64,000 nucleotides of DNA from NCBI RefSeq assembly GCF_000024005.1, contig NC_013132.1, positions 8,674,001-8,738,000 on the forward strand, given 5' to 3'. Below are positions 26,403 through 36,370 of this stretch, in pieces. The position numbers were made by a program, and so were the translations under genes. Source of the DNA: Chitinophaga pinensis DSM 2588. Lineage in GTDB: Bacteria; Bacteroidota; Bacteroidia; Chitinophagales; Chitinophagaceae. Positions within the stretch are counted from its first letter, which is position 1, and each line of letters starts with the position of its first letter. Below the pieces are notes generated by a model. It did not search any database and had not been told where the DNA came from. It worked only from the letters and a program-made list of their open reading frames with translations.

Positions 26403-26765
26403 TTAAGCCTGGGGTGGATGGAAAAAGGAGAATAACGGGGTATGTATTGCAGGATCCTGATAATAAACAAAGAGATCTGTTGACGGCGCAATAGGCGCAA
26501 AATTAAATTCCAGCAAAGCATCGATGTAAGTTACTTCATACTTCTCTTTACCGGTACTGCCGTTCTGCTGTTGCTGCTCGTCCTGTTTGAGTTGCTTTCT
26601 CAGATAACATTTACCATTACAATGCATGTCAGGTTTATCCCTGTTCTCACACAATACGCTGGCAATGTACGCCTGGTCTATCTTATACTTCACCATAATC
26701 ACCAACTGACTGAAGTTTTGCAACAACAGCCCGAACAATACGGTTATGGCGAAAAGATATCTCAC
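26403..26765 (-). CDS. small secreted Cys-containing protein upstream of TonB receptor
   Basis: A 120-residue protein with an N-terminal hydrophobic signal (MRYLFAITVLFGLLLQNFS), then YIASVLCENRDKPDMHCNGKCYLRKQL, here shown only in part as CENRDKPDMHCNGKCYLRKQ, followed by a Gln-rich stretch and an aromatic, His- and Pro-containing tail. The three Cys plus His and Met in the middle could bind a soft metal. In my recollection similar CNGKCYL proteins occur beside TonB receptors and copper-related genes in Bacteroidota, so metal handling is a reasonable but untested idea. The GTG at 26763-26765 is chosen because the upstream TTG at 26781-26783 is cut by the promoter -7 box. Confidence 0.65.
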   Translation of the reverse strand: MRYLFAITVLFGLLLQNFSQLVIMVKYKIDQAYIASVLCENRDKPDMHCNGKCYLRKQLKQDEQQQQNGSTGKEKYEVTYIDALLEFNFAPIAPSTDLFVYYQDPAIHTPLFSFFHPPQA

Positions 26766-26769
26766 GCTG

Positions 26770-26801
26770 CAAAAGTATGTCAATAGATGAGGAATTGCAA
26801 A
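26770..26801 (-). promoter_or_regulatory. promoter of the Cys-protein/TonB receptor cluster
   Basis: On the minus strand TTTG (26798-26801) and TACTTTTG (26770-26777) are spaced by 20 bp, a full match to the Bacteroidota consensus. Only four bases separate the -7 box from the GTG start, again predicting a leaderless or nearly leaderless message. Confidence 0.6.
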
Positions 26802-26930
26802 TGATATATGTCATTAGCGTTATGGCAAAAAAAATACCACCTCTTAAAACAAACCATTCCCTCCGCTTCCGATGCCTGGAACGCTGCCAAACCTACCCCA
26901 TTCGTAGCGAATAATACAATCCTTTAAAAT

Positions 26931-26963
26931 GCAAAAGCCTGATCTCAGCGATCAGGCTTTTGC
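26931..26963. terminator. terminator downstream of sprA
   Basis: GCAAAAGCCTGATC (26931-26944) and GATCAGGCTTTTGC (26950-26963) pair exactly around a 5-nt loop. It lies 43 bp after the sprA stop, beyond a heptamer half-array, and the A/T-rich stem ends give a T-run in both directions. Confidence 0.8.
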
Positions 26964-26970
26964 TATAGCT

Positions 26971-27003
26971 TAATTCTTAATTGTTAATTCCTAATTCTTA
27001 ATT
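26971..27003. repeat. heptamer array, half element 3
   Basis: Period-7 AATTCTT/AATTGTT/AATTCCT units lying between the sprA terminator and the sprA stop codon (27006-27008). Only one arm is present; no core or opposite arm is seen. Confidence 0.75.
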
Positions 27004-27005
27004 GC

Positions 27006-30000
27006 CTACTGTGCTAGCATAAATCGCAACGTCAATCCTCCTCTCGTATTCGTAATCGGATAAGCCGTCGAAATAACCGGTATCGTTTGTCTGCGGTCAT
27101 AGAAGAAACGCAGGTTCAGACGGTTGTTCACCACATAGTCAATAGACGGTGATATACCAATTACCTTCTGGCCACTCGTCGGTATTACCAGGTCTGCATC
27201 CAGCCTGTTGTTCACCGTACGGTCATCACGGAAGCTCATATCCAGCCGGAAGTTCATATCATTCTGTACCTTCTTGCCATCCTTCTGTGTGCCGAGGAAT
27301 GCAAACTGCACATTACGTAAACGATAGCTACCACCCAGTGTCAGTTCGGTAGAACGTAACTCTGTCAGCTGGTAGTCGATCAGACTGAGACTCAGTGAAC
27401 GACTCTTCTTGAATTCCACACGCAGGTTCAGACTACTTATAAAGGTCACATCTATACCCAGTAATGGTGCAAACTGCTCCGTCATTGTCAGGTTCGGAAT
27501 CAGGAAGTAAGGGATGTAGTTACCGGATACAGTATCCACAAATCCCGGATAACCCGCCAGACGAGGATCCTCATACAACATCGCAGTATTATAAGAACTC
27601 ATACTAAGCGTACCTACATAAGCATGTGTCAGCGATACGTTGGTGAAGAGTGATTTGAAAGGTTCCAGTTTCGTCAGACCATTATACGCCACACGCCAGT
27701 TAGGACGTGGTATATAGTTGCTGAATGGATTGCTGCGCACATTGGACAAACCTGCACTTCTCAGTAATCCGATCTTATCAGGATCTTTTCCGGTGTAAGC
27801 CGCCAGGAAAGCCGGTACCAGTACATCCTGTGCATAACGGCCATAACCATAACGATACAGCGGATCTTTTGGATTATCTACCGGTACGCCAGGGTCTCTG
27901 TTGTACGGGTTCTGTGCAGCCAGACGATTAGAAATATTAAGACGATAACGCTGGAAGTCATTGAACGTTTTGGTAGTACCTGTTTCATTGTCAATACCTC
28001 CGAAGATCGTTTTTACCGCTACATAAGAGATCTCAAATCCACCTGCATCATACGGACTTAAATGCTGGAAGCCCAGACTATCATTCACGTTCACATTTTT
28101 GAACAGTTCCGTATGTGTTTTGCTGAATGATTTGGTCAGACTCAGGTCAATACGCAGGTCATTAACAGGTTCCAGTTGCGCCTGTAATTGCCAACGCTGT
28201 GTAAACTGTTGTTGATACTGAATATTGAAAGTAGTATCCGGTGTGATCAGACCTTTCTTCGCAAAATTGTCCAGCCATGCCTTCGTAGGCTGCATACCAA
28301 ATACGAACGGTACACCCGGATTCCAGCTCGCCCAGTTCATACCCAGGATCTTCGTACTGTCAATATAACCTGGTAAGCGGGTACCTCCGTTTTCAGAGTA
28401 ATCCAGACTCACACGTTTTAATGACAGTAATGGTTTCATCACCGCTTTCAGAATTGGTGAGACTTCTACGCTCTTCTCCTGTTTGACCGGTTGCTTATTC
28501 TGACCAGGAGCACCCGGTCGGGTATTAGTCGCCGGTTGCGGTCGCTTTTTCTGTTGCGTACCTGTAATGGCTCGCAGGAAAGGTGACTTACTATACAGTT
28601 CCGCAAACTTAAACTCTGCCATCACCGTTTTCTGGTTGGAGTTCTCGATCGCATTACCCAGGTATTTCGCCAGCAGCGAAGCACCCGTCCAGCGGTAATC
28701 TGTTGAATAACCGATCGCAATACTTGTCCAGCTCAGCGCAGGTATTTTAGACGTAGGTAATGTATATGTGATGTTAGCTGTATGATAGTAGTTGGTCGTT
28801 CTGCCTAATTTGAAGAAGTTACCCCATACGCTGTCTTTCTTCTCTTTTGAGTTCAGACGCCCCTGTGGTTCATCGATACGTGCGTTATTCACCGCGTTGA
28901 AGTCGATGGTCAGACTACGTGACAGATCCCATTTCAAACCATAATACCGGTCAAACGTGAAGTACTTGTTGTACGTCTCCGGCAGTTTATAGTTGGAGTC
29001 ATCCCCTCCTACGTTACGGATACGGGTGGCGCCAAACTGGCGGGTCACATCTATCCGGAAACTGATCAATGACGGGATGTAGTTAAAGTTGAAATCACGG
29101 ATCAGATCCAGCCATGGCGTTTTGGTCTTGAACAACTTCTTGAACGGCGTAATGAACTTACTCTGTCCGGTGAAGGTATAACCCAGACCAGCACGGTGCT
29201 TGGTCAGTTCGTCACTTTCGATAATCGGGTTGCGGCTGGTTGTCTGTGTATAAGAATAACTGATGTCAAAGTTTTCGATATCCCACAACCTGTTATGTTT
29301 TCTGTTCAGATTGAGGCGACGTACGTTGGTAAAGTTCAAACTCTTGATAGCGGTGAAGTCCTGTGCCGCTTTACGGATAGAGTCACGCTCATAATCACTC
29401 CGCGCCATTCTCAGCTTATCCTTCAGTTTGATATCCAGGTCATATGGATCATACTCAGGTGTACTTACAGCCTGTGAATAACCAGCATATACCGGGATAG
29501 ACAGACCTGTTTTCTTAGGCAGCAGTTTACCCAGATCGAGGTTAGCCGCCGCATCGTATTGCAGGTAGTTATCACGGAAACGTTCGTTTACACGCTGATC
29601 AAGATTACCAAAACCTGCGGTGTGCATATTACCGGATACACTGACAGTACCCAGATCGGCCAGCTGTACATCCACACGGCCCATACCGGCATAACCGCCT
29701 TTTTCATCCAGACCTGACAGGCGCAGCTCATTGAACCATACCTCACCACATCTTGGCAAACCGTCATCTTTCGGGTTGGTCACACCCAACATGATGGTTC
29801 TTACATCACCCAGGTTCGGATTACCTACCACACTCATGTAGTTACCCAGTTCATCTGTTTCAACATATGGTACCTGCGGAGAACAGTTGTCACACTGGTT
29901 GCGCTTCTGTTTGAGTACAGTCAGTTTGCTCATTAACAGATTTACGTCATTCACTTCCGGCCATACTTCCGTCGGACTTGCCGTATTCCATGGTGTTACT

Positions 30001-33000
30001 TTCAGTGGAATCTGGTATTCGTAATAGTTTTCCACAAAGTCGCTACCCATACGGATGACAGCGCGGAGCTGACCATCTTTCAGTGAGTTAGGATCAGTCA
30101 TTGCTTCCGCGTGCAGATACATCTGCAGGGTTTTGTACTGACGGAGGTCCATGCTCAGGTTTTTCGAAACACCACGGGTATCGCCATCATTCAGATCGCA
30201 TACCTGAATGGACATTGCCTGCTCGTTCAGTTGCAATACAGTACTGTTGGTACTGAGTGTATTCTGACGAACTACTCCCGGAGGCAACACATAGTTGATT
30301 GGCTTACGCGAAGAGTTTTCTTCAATGTTTACAGCAGAAGTATTGAAAACGGTATTGTCATCATTCGGGATAGGATCGCCTGGCTGCAGTTTATAATTAT
30401 ACTGACGCCATTGGTTACGCACCAGTTGCAGTTTAGCGAAACGTACCACTACTGAATCTTCAAATCCTGTCAGGAACATACGCATGAAACGGATGGATTT
30501 GAAATCAGGAATGCTACCTACCTTTTTATCAAAGTTGTTGATCGGAATTTTAAACTGATACCAGTTTTCCAGTTTCTTTGGTCCACCATTCGCCGGCGTT
30601 ACTTCCGTTGTGATCTTATCCACAATGTAGTTAGTGCCTACACCCATTTTCGGACGGAGGTTCACACGGTACTGGAAGTATTCTTCTGTTTCATTCAGGG
30701 TGTTATCCCTGTTCAGGTCTTCTGACTCCGGAATGTTGGTAGCCGCAGATGAGTAGATGCTGTTACCGGTAGAAACAGGAGAGTTGCCTTCCGGGTTGCT
30801 GAAACGTTTATAACGTTGGAGGATACCGGCCTTCTCTCTATTATATAAGTCATCCCTGTAGTGACGATAGTCATCGTTAGATGGGTCAGCAATGGCCTGT
30901 TGATAAACAGGAGAAGTCGGTCCGAAGTTAGCCGCCAGTCTGTCCAGATAAGATTGACGGAATGCCACCTCATCACCACTCTGTAAACCATCATAACCCA
31001 CGTCCTGATAACGGCGGATTTCCGGATCGTTGTCAAATGCCTGGGTGATCTGCTGCTGGAATTTAGGAATACGTCCCCATACGGAAGAATCTGTTTTATT
31101 ACGATCCGTATTCGGATTTGGTAATCCGTTTTCGAAGAACTTACGGGAATCTTTCAGGATATCCTCAGATACGTTACCAAGGTTAAAATATAACTGACCA
31201 CCCGTGCTGGTTGTATCCGTCAGGAACGGATCCTGGATCCAGAACTCAATAAACTCAACGTTCTGTGTCTGGAAATCACTGTTATCAATCGCACGCATGA
31301 TACCTGCCCATTTCTTTTTAGGATTCAGGAGGCGTCCTGCTGCCGTGATACTGTCTCTGCCCGCAGTAAAGTTATATGGACCTCTCTCTTCAGGATAATA
31401 TGCCAGGTCAAGGGTGCTCAACTGGCTCTGTCCGAAGTCGGTAGAACGATTAGCGAAAACTTCTTTCTGATACACCAGACGTACACGTGGATCTGACTGT
31501 TCCAGCTCTGTAATACCATCCGGCAGGGATGGTGATTTCGGTATCTGGAGCGTAGGCTCAATAATATACCAGGCCAGTTTCGCCCTGTTGGCACCATAGC
31601 TCAGCTGATCATTTCTGTCTGCTTCCGGGAAGAGGATCACCCCGTTACTATCAGAAGCTTCCTTAGGTGTAGATGCCAGTGCCCAGGAAGTAGCCGGGAA
31701 CTTCAGGTCATATCCACTCTGGGATCCCTCAAAGTCATCGATGAAGATCTGTCCCTGATTACTACCTGCCGCATTTACCAGTTTACTGTGACCAGGGAAC
31801 AACTTGGCCACCTCACCGGTGAACATGATGTTGGAGGGTGTATTACTCTGGTAGTTAGGCAGTTTATTGAGGAAGCGGGTCAATCCTTTCCACTCTGAGT
31901 TATAGTTCGCATCGAGACCTACTACGGTGTTCTTGATCGGATCTTCTCCGTAGTTCACCTTCTGGTAATAAGGTCTTTCACTCATTCTGGCGATAGTCGA
32001 TCCCAGCGTCAGTTTATCATTTACAACATAATCGAAGCGGGTACCGAAGTAGTTTCGGACCTGTGTACCAAACGCGGCATTGTTCTCAAACTGTACGTTG
32101 ATTGCCACACCGGAGTTGAGTATACCGGCATTGATGATCTTGATACGGCCCAGGTTATAGTCGATGATATAGTCTACGTTCTCACGGAGCTGCTGGCCAC
32201 CGGCTGTTACGGTAACAGATCCCGGAGGAATGTTATAACCACCCAGCTGTATTTCGGAAGAGTTACTGGATTTATAAGATCCTTTCAGGATATAGCGGTT
32301 CAGTTGCGGGAACTGTTGTGCGACTACCTTAATGGAGTCATACAATACCTTATACATATACTGTCGCTCCAGGGCGGCATTACCATTGAAGGCTTTCTGT
32401 ATACCCTGAGCGAATGGTTCAAGCACCGGGAACATCACCCTGCCCGTCTGGGAGTTGATCGTATAACCTTCTACATAGTCAAACACACCATCCGGTTGCG
32501 GGTCATTCTGGTTATTTAACCGGTCCAGGCTCAGGATGGAAATGAGCGGTGCCCCTTCCCAGGAACCCTGTGCATCCGGCAGATAACGTTTATCACTTGG
32601 GGCACGGGTATCAGTACCAGGGTCTTTATAATATACGTCCAGTTTAAAGTCAGCCCTGTTCAGCTGATAAGCGCCTGTCGCATAGATGTTTTTCATCATC
32701 AGGTCCCAGATAGGGAGGTTCGGACGGGCAGAAGTAGCTTTCAGCAATTTCAGGAACAGGATACGCTGATTGGCACTATTGTTCTGATCAGGGGGAATAT
32801 CCTGGGAGAACTCTCCCACAGTATGTACCTGACCATTATAAGTATATTGATAGGCAACGCCCAAAACTTCATCCGCCTGCAATTGCTGATTCAGCGTGAT
32901 GAAGCCTAGTTGTCGGTTGATCGTATATTCTGTGGAGTCCAGCTTTCGGGCAAAGGTCTTCTCATATTCCTGTACTGCTTGTAGTCCGAGGTTCTGCAAT

Positions 33001-34271
33001 CGGCTGACCACCGTTCCCGTATACCGGCTCATAGGGTCAGAAATTACTTTGGAGTAGAGATCATTCAGCTTGTTGTCAGTCAGCCTTGAGTTGGATAATA
33101 CGTTGATTGAGGTATTGTAGGGCCGGTACTCACCAAGGTCCATCAAACCGACGATATCCCTGGTATTGGTGGTAGCACCTGTTTTATTGGTTACCCAGAC
33201 TTCCACACGGTTCACATAAGCCAGGGAGCGGATCACCGGAAGGTTGCTCATGGCATAGTTGAAGGTATCGCGGAAGAACTGACCGAGCAGGAAGTGTCGG
33301 TTGTCCTCATATTCATCTGCCCGCAGGTTAAAGTCCTGTACCTGGGTACCACCTTTGATCATCAGGTTCTGTTTCTGGGACTTCTGGTTGGACAACACGC
33401 TGGTAACGGTCAGACGGCCAAATTGTAACTGGGTCTTGATACCGAAAAGGGATTGTACCCCTGAAATGAGCGAACTGCGCAGCGGAAAGCTCACGTTACC
33501 GGCCTCAATCTTTTTAATGATCTCGTCGTCGTAGCCGGTATATTCCAGTTTGATCTGGTTTTCGAAGTCGAAAGTCGACTGGGTATTATAGTTAGTGATC
33601 AGTTTCAGCTTGTCCCCTATTTTACCGGTCAGGTTCATATTGATGTTCATATCAAATGCGAAACCTCCCGTTTTACGGGCCTGTTCTGTCAACACGGGGT
33701 TTTTGATATTCTGGCCTTCATAACCAAAGGTCAGTTCCAGGCTACCCTGGGGCTTGATATCCACTTTATTACCACCAAAAATCCTGTCAAACAGCTTGCT
33801 GCCTTTATACAGTTCCGGTCCGTTACCCTTCTGGTTCAGTGAACCGAGAGTACTGGCACGTTTCATCCAGTAATCATCTTCGCTCTTTTTGGACTGGAGT
33901 TTGTAATATTCATCAAAACTGAGGTAAGTAGGGTTACGGTAATAGTGGTCGCCTATCTTTTCTGTGACTGTATATTGTTTGGTTACCGGGTCATAATCAA
34001 CTGTACGGGATATACCTGCAGGATCTTTCAGATCTATCTGGTTTTTGACGGGATCAGTAATACCGGTCCCATACCGGTCCTTTATCGGGTACTTGAGTGT
34101 ATCCTTTTTGACGGTATCCGCAGGTGTGGTATAATTATTGTCTGGTTGCCAGTAGTATCTGTTAGTATAGTTGTTATTATAACCTGAACGATTCCTTGCC
34201 GCAGTATCGAAAATAAACAAAGAAACAACTCCTATTACTGCAATAGCACCATAATATGTCTTTCTTGACAA
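27006..34271 (-). CDS. sprA: type IX secretion translocon SprA (Sov)
   Basis: SprA is the giant outer-membrane beta-barrel that forms the exit pore of type IX secretion. The 2421-residue length and composition match the family. Visible features: N-terminal hydrophobic signal (GAIAVIGVVSLFIF), a Tyr/Asn-rich stretch, SLELTFGYEGQNIKNP followed by TNYNTQSTFDFENQIKLEY, and long runs of alternating barrel strands to the end. No ATG is available in frame; TTG at 34269-34271 is the best start. ruvA lies just upstream, an arrangement I recall in other Bacteroidota. Candidate cargo (two CHU_C proteins) is encoded at 16.7-21.4 kb. Confidence 0.95.
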   Translation of the reverse strand: MSRKTYYGAIAVIGVVSLFIFDTAARNRSGYNNNYTNRYYWQPDNNYTTPADTVKKDTLKYPIKDRYGTGITDPVKNQIDLKDPAGISRTVDYDPVTKQYTVTEKIGDHYYRNPTYLSFDEYYKLQSKKSEDDYWMKRASTLGSLNQKGNGPELYKGSKLFDRIFGGNKVDIKPQGSLELTFGYEGQNIKNPVLTEQARKTGGFAFDMNINMNLTGKIGDKLKLITNYNTQSTFDFENQIKLEYTGYDDEIIKKIEAGNVSFPLRSSLISGVQSLFGIKTQLQFGRLTVTSVLSNQKSQKQNLMIKGGTQVQDFNLRADEYEDNRHFLLGQFFRDTFNYAMSNLPVIRSLAYVNRVEVWVTNKTGATTNTRDIVGLMDLGEYRPYNTSINVLSNSRLTDNKLNDLYSKVISDPMSRYTGTVVSRLQNLGLQAVQEYEKTFARKLDSTEYTINRQLGFITLNQQLQADEVLGVAYQYTYNGQVHTVGEFSQDIPPDQNNSANQRILFLKLLKATSARPNLPIWDLMMKNIYATGAYQLNRADFKLDVYYKDPGTDTRAPSDKRYLPDAQGSWEGAPLISILSLDRLNNQNDPQPDGVFDYVEGYTINSQTGRVMFPVLEPFAQGIQKAFNGNAALERQYMYKVLYDSIKVVAQQFPQLNRYILKGSYKSSNSSEIQLGGYNIPPGSVTVTAGGQQLRENVDYIIDYNLGRIKIINAGILNSGVAINVQFENNAAFGTQVRNYFGTRFDYVVNDKLTLGSTIARMSERPYYQKVNYGEDPIKNTVVGLDANYNSEWKGLTRFLNKLPNYQSNTPSNIMFTGEVAKLFPGHSKLVNAAGSNQGQIFIDDFEGSQSGYDLKFPATSWALASTPKEASDSNGVILFPEADRNDQLSYGANRAKLAWYIIEPTLQIPKSPSLPDGITELEQSDPRVRLVYQKEVFANRSTDFGQSQLSTLDLAYYPEERGPYNFTAGRDSITAAGRLLNPKKKWAGIMRAIDNSDFQTQNVEFIEFWIQDPFLTDTTSTGGQLYFNLGNVSEDILKDSRKFFENGLPNPNTDRNKTDSSVWGRIPKFQQQITQAFDNDPEIRRYQDVGYDGLQSGDEVAFRQSYLDRLAANFGPTSPVYQQAIADPSNDDYRHYRDDLYNREKAGILQRYKRFSNPEGNSPVSTGNSIYSSAATNIPESEDLNRDNTLNETEEYFQYRVNLRPKMGVGTNYIVDKITTEVTPANGGPKKLENWYQFKIPINNFDKKVGSIPDFKSIRFMRMFLTGFEDSVVVRFAKLQLVRNQWRQYNYKLQPGDPIPNDDNTVFNTSAVNIEENSSRKPINYVLPPGVVRQNTLSTNSTVLQLNEQAMSIQVCDLNDGDTRGVSKNLSMDLRQYKTLQMYLHAEAMTDPNSLKDGQLRAVIRMGSDFVENYYEYQIPLKVTPWNTASPTEVWPEVNDVNLLMSKLTVLKQKRNQCDNCSPQVPYVETDELGNYMSVVGNPNLGDVRTIMLGVTNPKDDGLPRCGEVWFNELRLSGLDEKGGYAGMGRVDVQLADLGTVSVSGNMHTAGFGNLDQRVNERFRDNYLQYDAAANLDLGKLLPKKTGLSIPVYAGYSQAVSTPEYDPYDLDIKLKDKLRMARSDYERDSIRKAAQDFTAIKSLNFTNVRRLNLNRKHNRLWDIENFDISYSYTQTTSRNPIIESDELTKHRAGLGYTFTGQSKFITPFKKLFKTKTPWLDLIRDFNFNYIPSLISFRIDVTRQFGATRIRNVGGDDSNYKLPETYNKYFTFDRYYGLKWDLSRSLTIDFNAVNNARIDEPQGRLNSKEKKDSVWGNFFKLGRTTNYYHTANITYTLPTSKIPALSWTSIAIGYSTDYRWTGASLLAKYLGNAIENSNQKTVMAEFKFAELYSKSPFLRAITGTQQKKRPQPATNTRPGAPGQNKQPVKQEKSVEVSPILKAVMKPLLSLKRVSLDYSENGGTRLPGYIDSTKILGMNWASWNPGVPFVFGMQPTKAWLDNFAKKGLITPDTTFNIQYQQQFTQRWQLQAQLEPVNDLRIDLSLTKSFSKTHTELFKNVNVNDSLGFQHLSPYDAGGFEISYVAVKTIFGGIDNETGTTKTFNDFQRYRLNISNRLAAQNPYNRDPGVPVDNPKDPLYRYGYGRYAQDVLVPAFLAAYTGKDPDKIGLLRSAGLSNVRSNPFSNYIPRPNWRVAYNGLTKLEPFKSLFTNVSLTHAYVGTLSMSSYNTAMLYEDPRLAGYPGFVDTVSGNYIPYFLIPNLTMTEQFAPLLGIDVTFISSLNLRVEFKKSRSLSLSLIDYQLTELRSTELTLGGSYRLRNVQFAFLGTQKDGKKVQNDMNFRLDMSFRDDRTVNNRLDADLVIPTSGQKVIGISPSIDYVVNNRLNLRFFYDRRQTIPVISTAYPITNTRGGLTLRFMLAQ

Positions 34272-34309
34272 GAGAAATAGGTTTTTATAGAGGTCAGGGT
34301 AATAAATGT

Positions 34310-34897
34310 TTATAGACCTTTCAGCGACTTTTTAATAAGCGCCTCAAGGTCGAGCAATAGTGGTTCAGCTTTAAGCACCTTGTTTATAGCCTGTTCGGCC
34401 ACGTTTCTGGCTATTCCCAAAGTGACTAATGCATTTAACGCGTCTTCCTGAATTGTATTGTTTGGTGTTACAGATATTTGGTTGCCGATATCTTTTTGCT
34501 TCTTTACTTTATCCTTTAATTCCAGAATGACTCTCTTTGCCGTCTTGGCGCCGATTCCTTTTATGCTTTCCAGCATTTTTTCGTTCTCCATCGCGATAGC
34601 CCGCTGAATATCTTCTGGTTGAAGGGAAGATAACATCATCCGGGCAGTATTAGCTCCTATACCTGAGACACTTATCAGTAATAGAAACATCTGACGTTCC
34701 GCATCGTCAGCAAAACCGTATAAAGTATGCGCATCCTCTTTAATATGGAGATAGGTCAGCAATTTGCAGCTTTCCGATCCCTGTATGCGGGAATAGGTAT
34801 TAAGACTGATCTGCACTTCGTATCCAACCCCTTGTACGTCAATATGTACCATGGCAGGGGATTTATAGGACAGTTTTCCGTTGAGGTAAGCAATCAT
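34310..34897 (-). CDS. ruvA: Holliday junction branch migration protein RuvA
   Basis: RuvA binds four-way DNA junctions and loads the RuvB motor in recombinational repair. The 195-residue protein has an OB-fold start MIAYLNGKLSYKSP, TLYGFADDAERQMF, two helix-hairpin-helix motifs (ISVSGIGANTARMML and ESIKGIGAKTAKRVI) and a short C-terminal helical domain (DALNALVTLGIARNVAEQ) that contacts RuvB. It ends 38 bp before sprA and may share its transcript. It is divergent from fabH. Confidence 0.96.
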   Translation of the reverse strand: MIAYLNGKLSYKSPAMVHIDVQGVGYEVQISLNTYSRIQGSESCKLLTYLHIKEDAHTLYGFADDAERQMFLLLISVSGIGANTARMMLSSLQPEDIQRAIAMENEKMLESIKGIGAKTAKRVILELKDKVKKQKDIGNQISVTPNNTIQEDALNALVTLGIARNVAEQAINKVLKAEPLLLDLEALIKKSLKGL

Positions 34898-35034
34898 ACA
34901 GGAGTAGAATAGTTTCTAATATTCGGCAAACCTAGTAAAAATTTAGCAAGAACGGGGCAGTAACTAACGTTATACTTACATTTACAAATTCTTATGTATT
35001 TTTACGGCTCGTTTAAAACATCTATTTTATTAAT

Positions 35035-36033
35035 ATGAACAAAATAACGGCCGCTATTACAGCGGTAGGTGGTTATGTACCTGACTACGTGCTCACTAAT
35101 AAGGAATTAGAGAAACTGGTAGATACAACAGACGAATGGATCATCACCCGTACCGGGATCACTGAAAGAAGAATTCTGAAGGGAGAACGTAAGGGGACCT
35201 CTGAGTTATGTGTACCGGTAGCGCAGGAAATATGCCGTAAAAGAGGGATCAGCCCGGAAGAAATTGACCTGCTGATCGTGGCCACCGTTACGCCGGATAT
35301 GGTGTTTCCCGCCACTGCCAATATTGTAACTGATAAAATAGGTGCAAAAAATGCATTCGGTTTTGACATCAGCGCAGCCTGCTCCGGTTTCCTTTACGCC
35401 CTCGATACAGGCGCCCGCTTCATCGAAAGTGGCCGCTACAAGAAAGTAATGGTGATCGGCGCCGACAAAATGAGCTCTATTATTGATTATACAGACCGTA
35501 CCACCTGCATCATCTTCGGTGATGGAGGCGCAGGTGTGCTGCTGGAACCAAACTATGAAGGTCTGGGTGTCGTAGACAGTATCCTGAAAAGCGACGGTCA
35601 TGGTCGTGAATACCTGCACATGAAAGCAGGTGGTTCCGCACAGCCAGCCAGCATCGAAAGCGTTACCAACAGAGAACACTATGTATATCAGGAAGGCAAA
35701 ATGGTGTTTAAATATGCTGTTGCTAACATGGCGGAAGCTGCTGCCGGCATCATGGAGCGTAATAACCTGACAGCAAATGATATCGCATGGCTGGTACCTC
35801 ACCAGGCTAATAAACGTATCATTGATGCTACAGCTCAACGTATGGGTCTGCCGGAAGAAAAAGTGATGATGAACATCCAGCGCTATGGTAACACCACCGC
35901 CGGTACATTGCCGCTTTGCCTCTGGGATTACGAAAAGCACCTGAAGAAAGGCGATAACCTGGTACTGGCTGCATTTGGTGGTGGATTCACCTGGGGAGCG
36001 AGCTACCTGAAATGGGCTTACGATCCTAAATAA
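35035..36033 (+). CDS. fabH: 3-oxoacyl-[acyl-carrier-protein] synthase III
   Basis: Condenses an acyl-CoA primer with malonyl-ACP to start fatty acid synthesis. The 332-residue thiolase-fold protein shows the active Cys116 in [13 protein letters not shown], the His in [11 protein letters not shown], the Asn in [11 protein letters not shown], and the early [13 protein letters not shown]. In this group it would be expected to use branched primers, but the sequence does not prove that. Stop is followed directly by heptamer element 4 and a terminator at 36068-36104. Confidence 0.95.
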   Translation: MNKITAAITAVGGYVPDYVLTNKELEKLVDTTDEWIITRTGITERRILKGERKGTSELCVPVAQEICRKRGISPEEIDLLIVATVTPDMVFPATANIVTDKIGAKNAFGFDISAACSGFLYALDTGARFIESGRYKKVMVIGADKMSSIIDYTDRTTCIIFGDGGAGVLLEPNYEGLGVVDSILKSDGHGREYLHMKAGGSAQPASIESVTNREHYVYQEGKMVFKYAVANMAEAAAGIMERNNLTANDIAWLVPHQANKRIIDATAQRMGLPEEKVMMNIQRYGNTTAGTLPLCLWDYEKHLKKGDNLVLAAFGGGFTWGASYLKWAYDPK

Positions 36034-36370
36034 ATTAAGAATTAGCAATTAAGAATTAAGAATTATGAAGGACAGGTGCTTCTACTATAGAAACGCCTGT
36101 CCTTTTATTTTTTATAAATATACGCCTTCCCTCCTCATTTATCTCCGCTGCATTCCAATTCTTAATTCTTAATTCTTAATTCTTAATTCCTAATTCTTAA
36201 TTCCTAATTCTTAATTCCTAATTCTTAATTCTTAATTCTTAATTCTTAATTCTTAATTCTTAATTCTTAATTCTTAATTCTTAATTCTTAATTCTTAATT
36301 CTTAATTCTTAATTCTTAATTCTTAATTCTTAATTCTTAATTCTTAATTCTTAATTCCTAATTCCTAATT
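36034..36370. repeat. heptamer element 4 with a 30-copy tandem array
   Basis: Left arm 36034-36066 of AATTAAG-type units starts right after the fabH stop. The middle holds the fabH terminator and ATCTCCGCTGCATTCC. The right arm, 36157-36370, is 30 uninterrupted heptamers plus AATT, all AATTCTT except a few AATTCCT variants near the start and the end. The last heptamer supplies the stop codon of the minus-strand gene ending at 36365. Such perfect arrays usually change copy number by slippage. Confidence 0.95.
36068..36104 (+). terminator. intrinsic terminator of fabH
   Basis: AAGGACAGG (36068-36076) and CCTGTCCTT (36096-36104) form a 9-bp stem with a 19-nt loop followed by TTATTTTTTATAAA. It lies inside heptamer element 4, between its two arms. 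Confidence 0.8.

Noticed and set aside
35206..36048. 280-codon ORF antisense to fabH
   Set aside because: It mirrors fabH codons; fabH has all active-site motifs and the antisense product has none.
36157..36370. Regular array considered as a CRISPR
   Set aside because: The units are directly adjacent heptamers without spacers; no cas genes are present.
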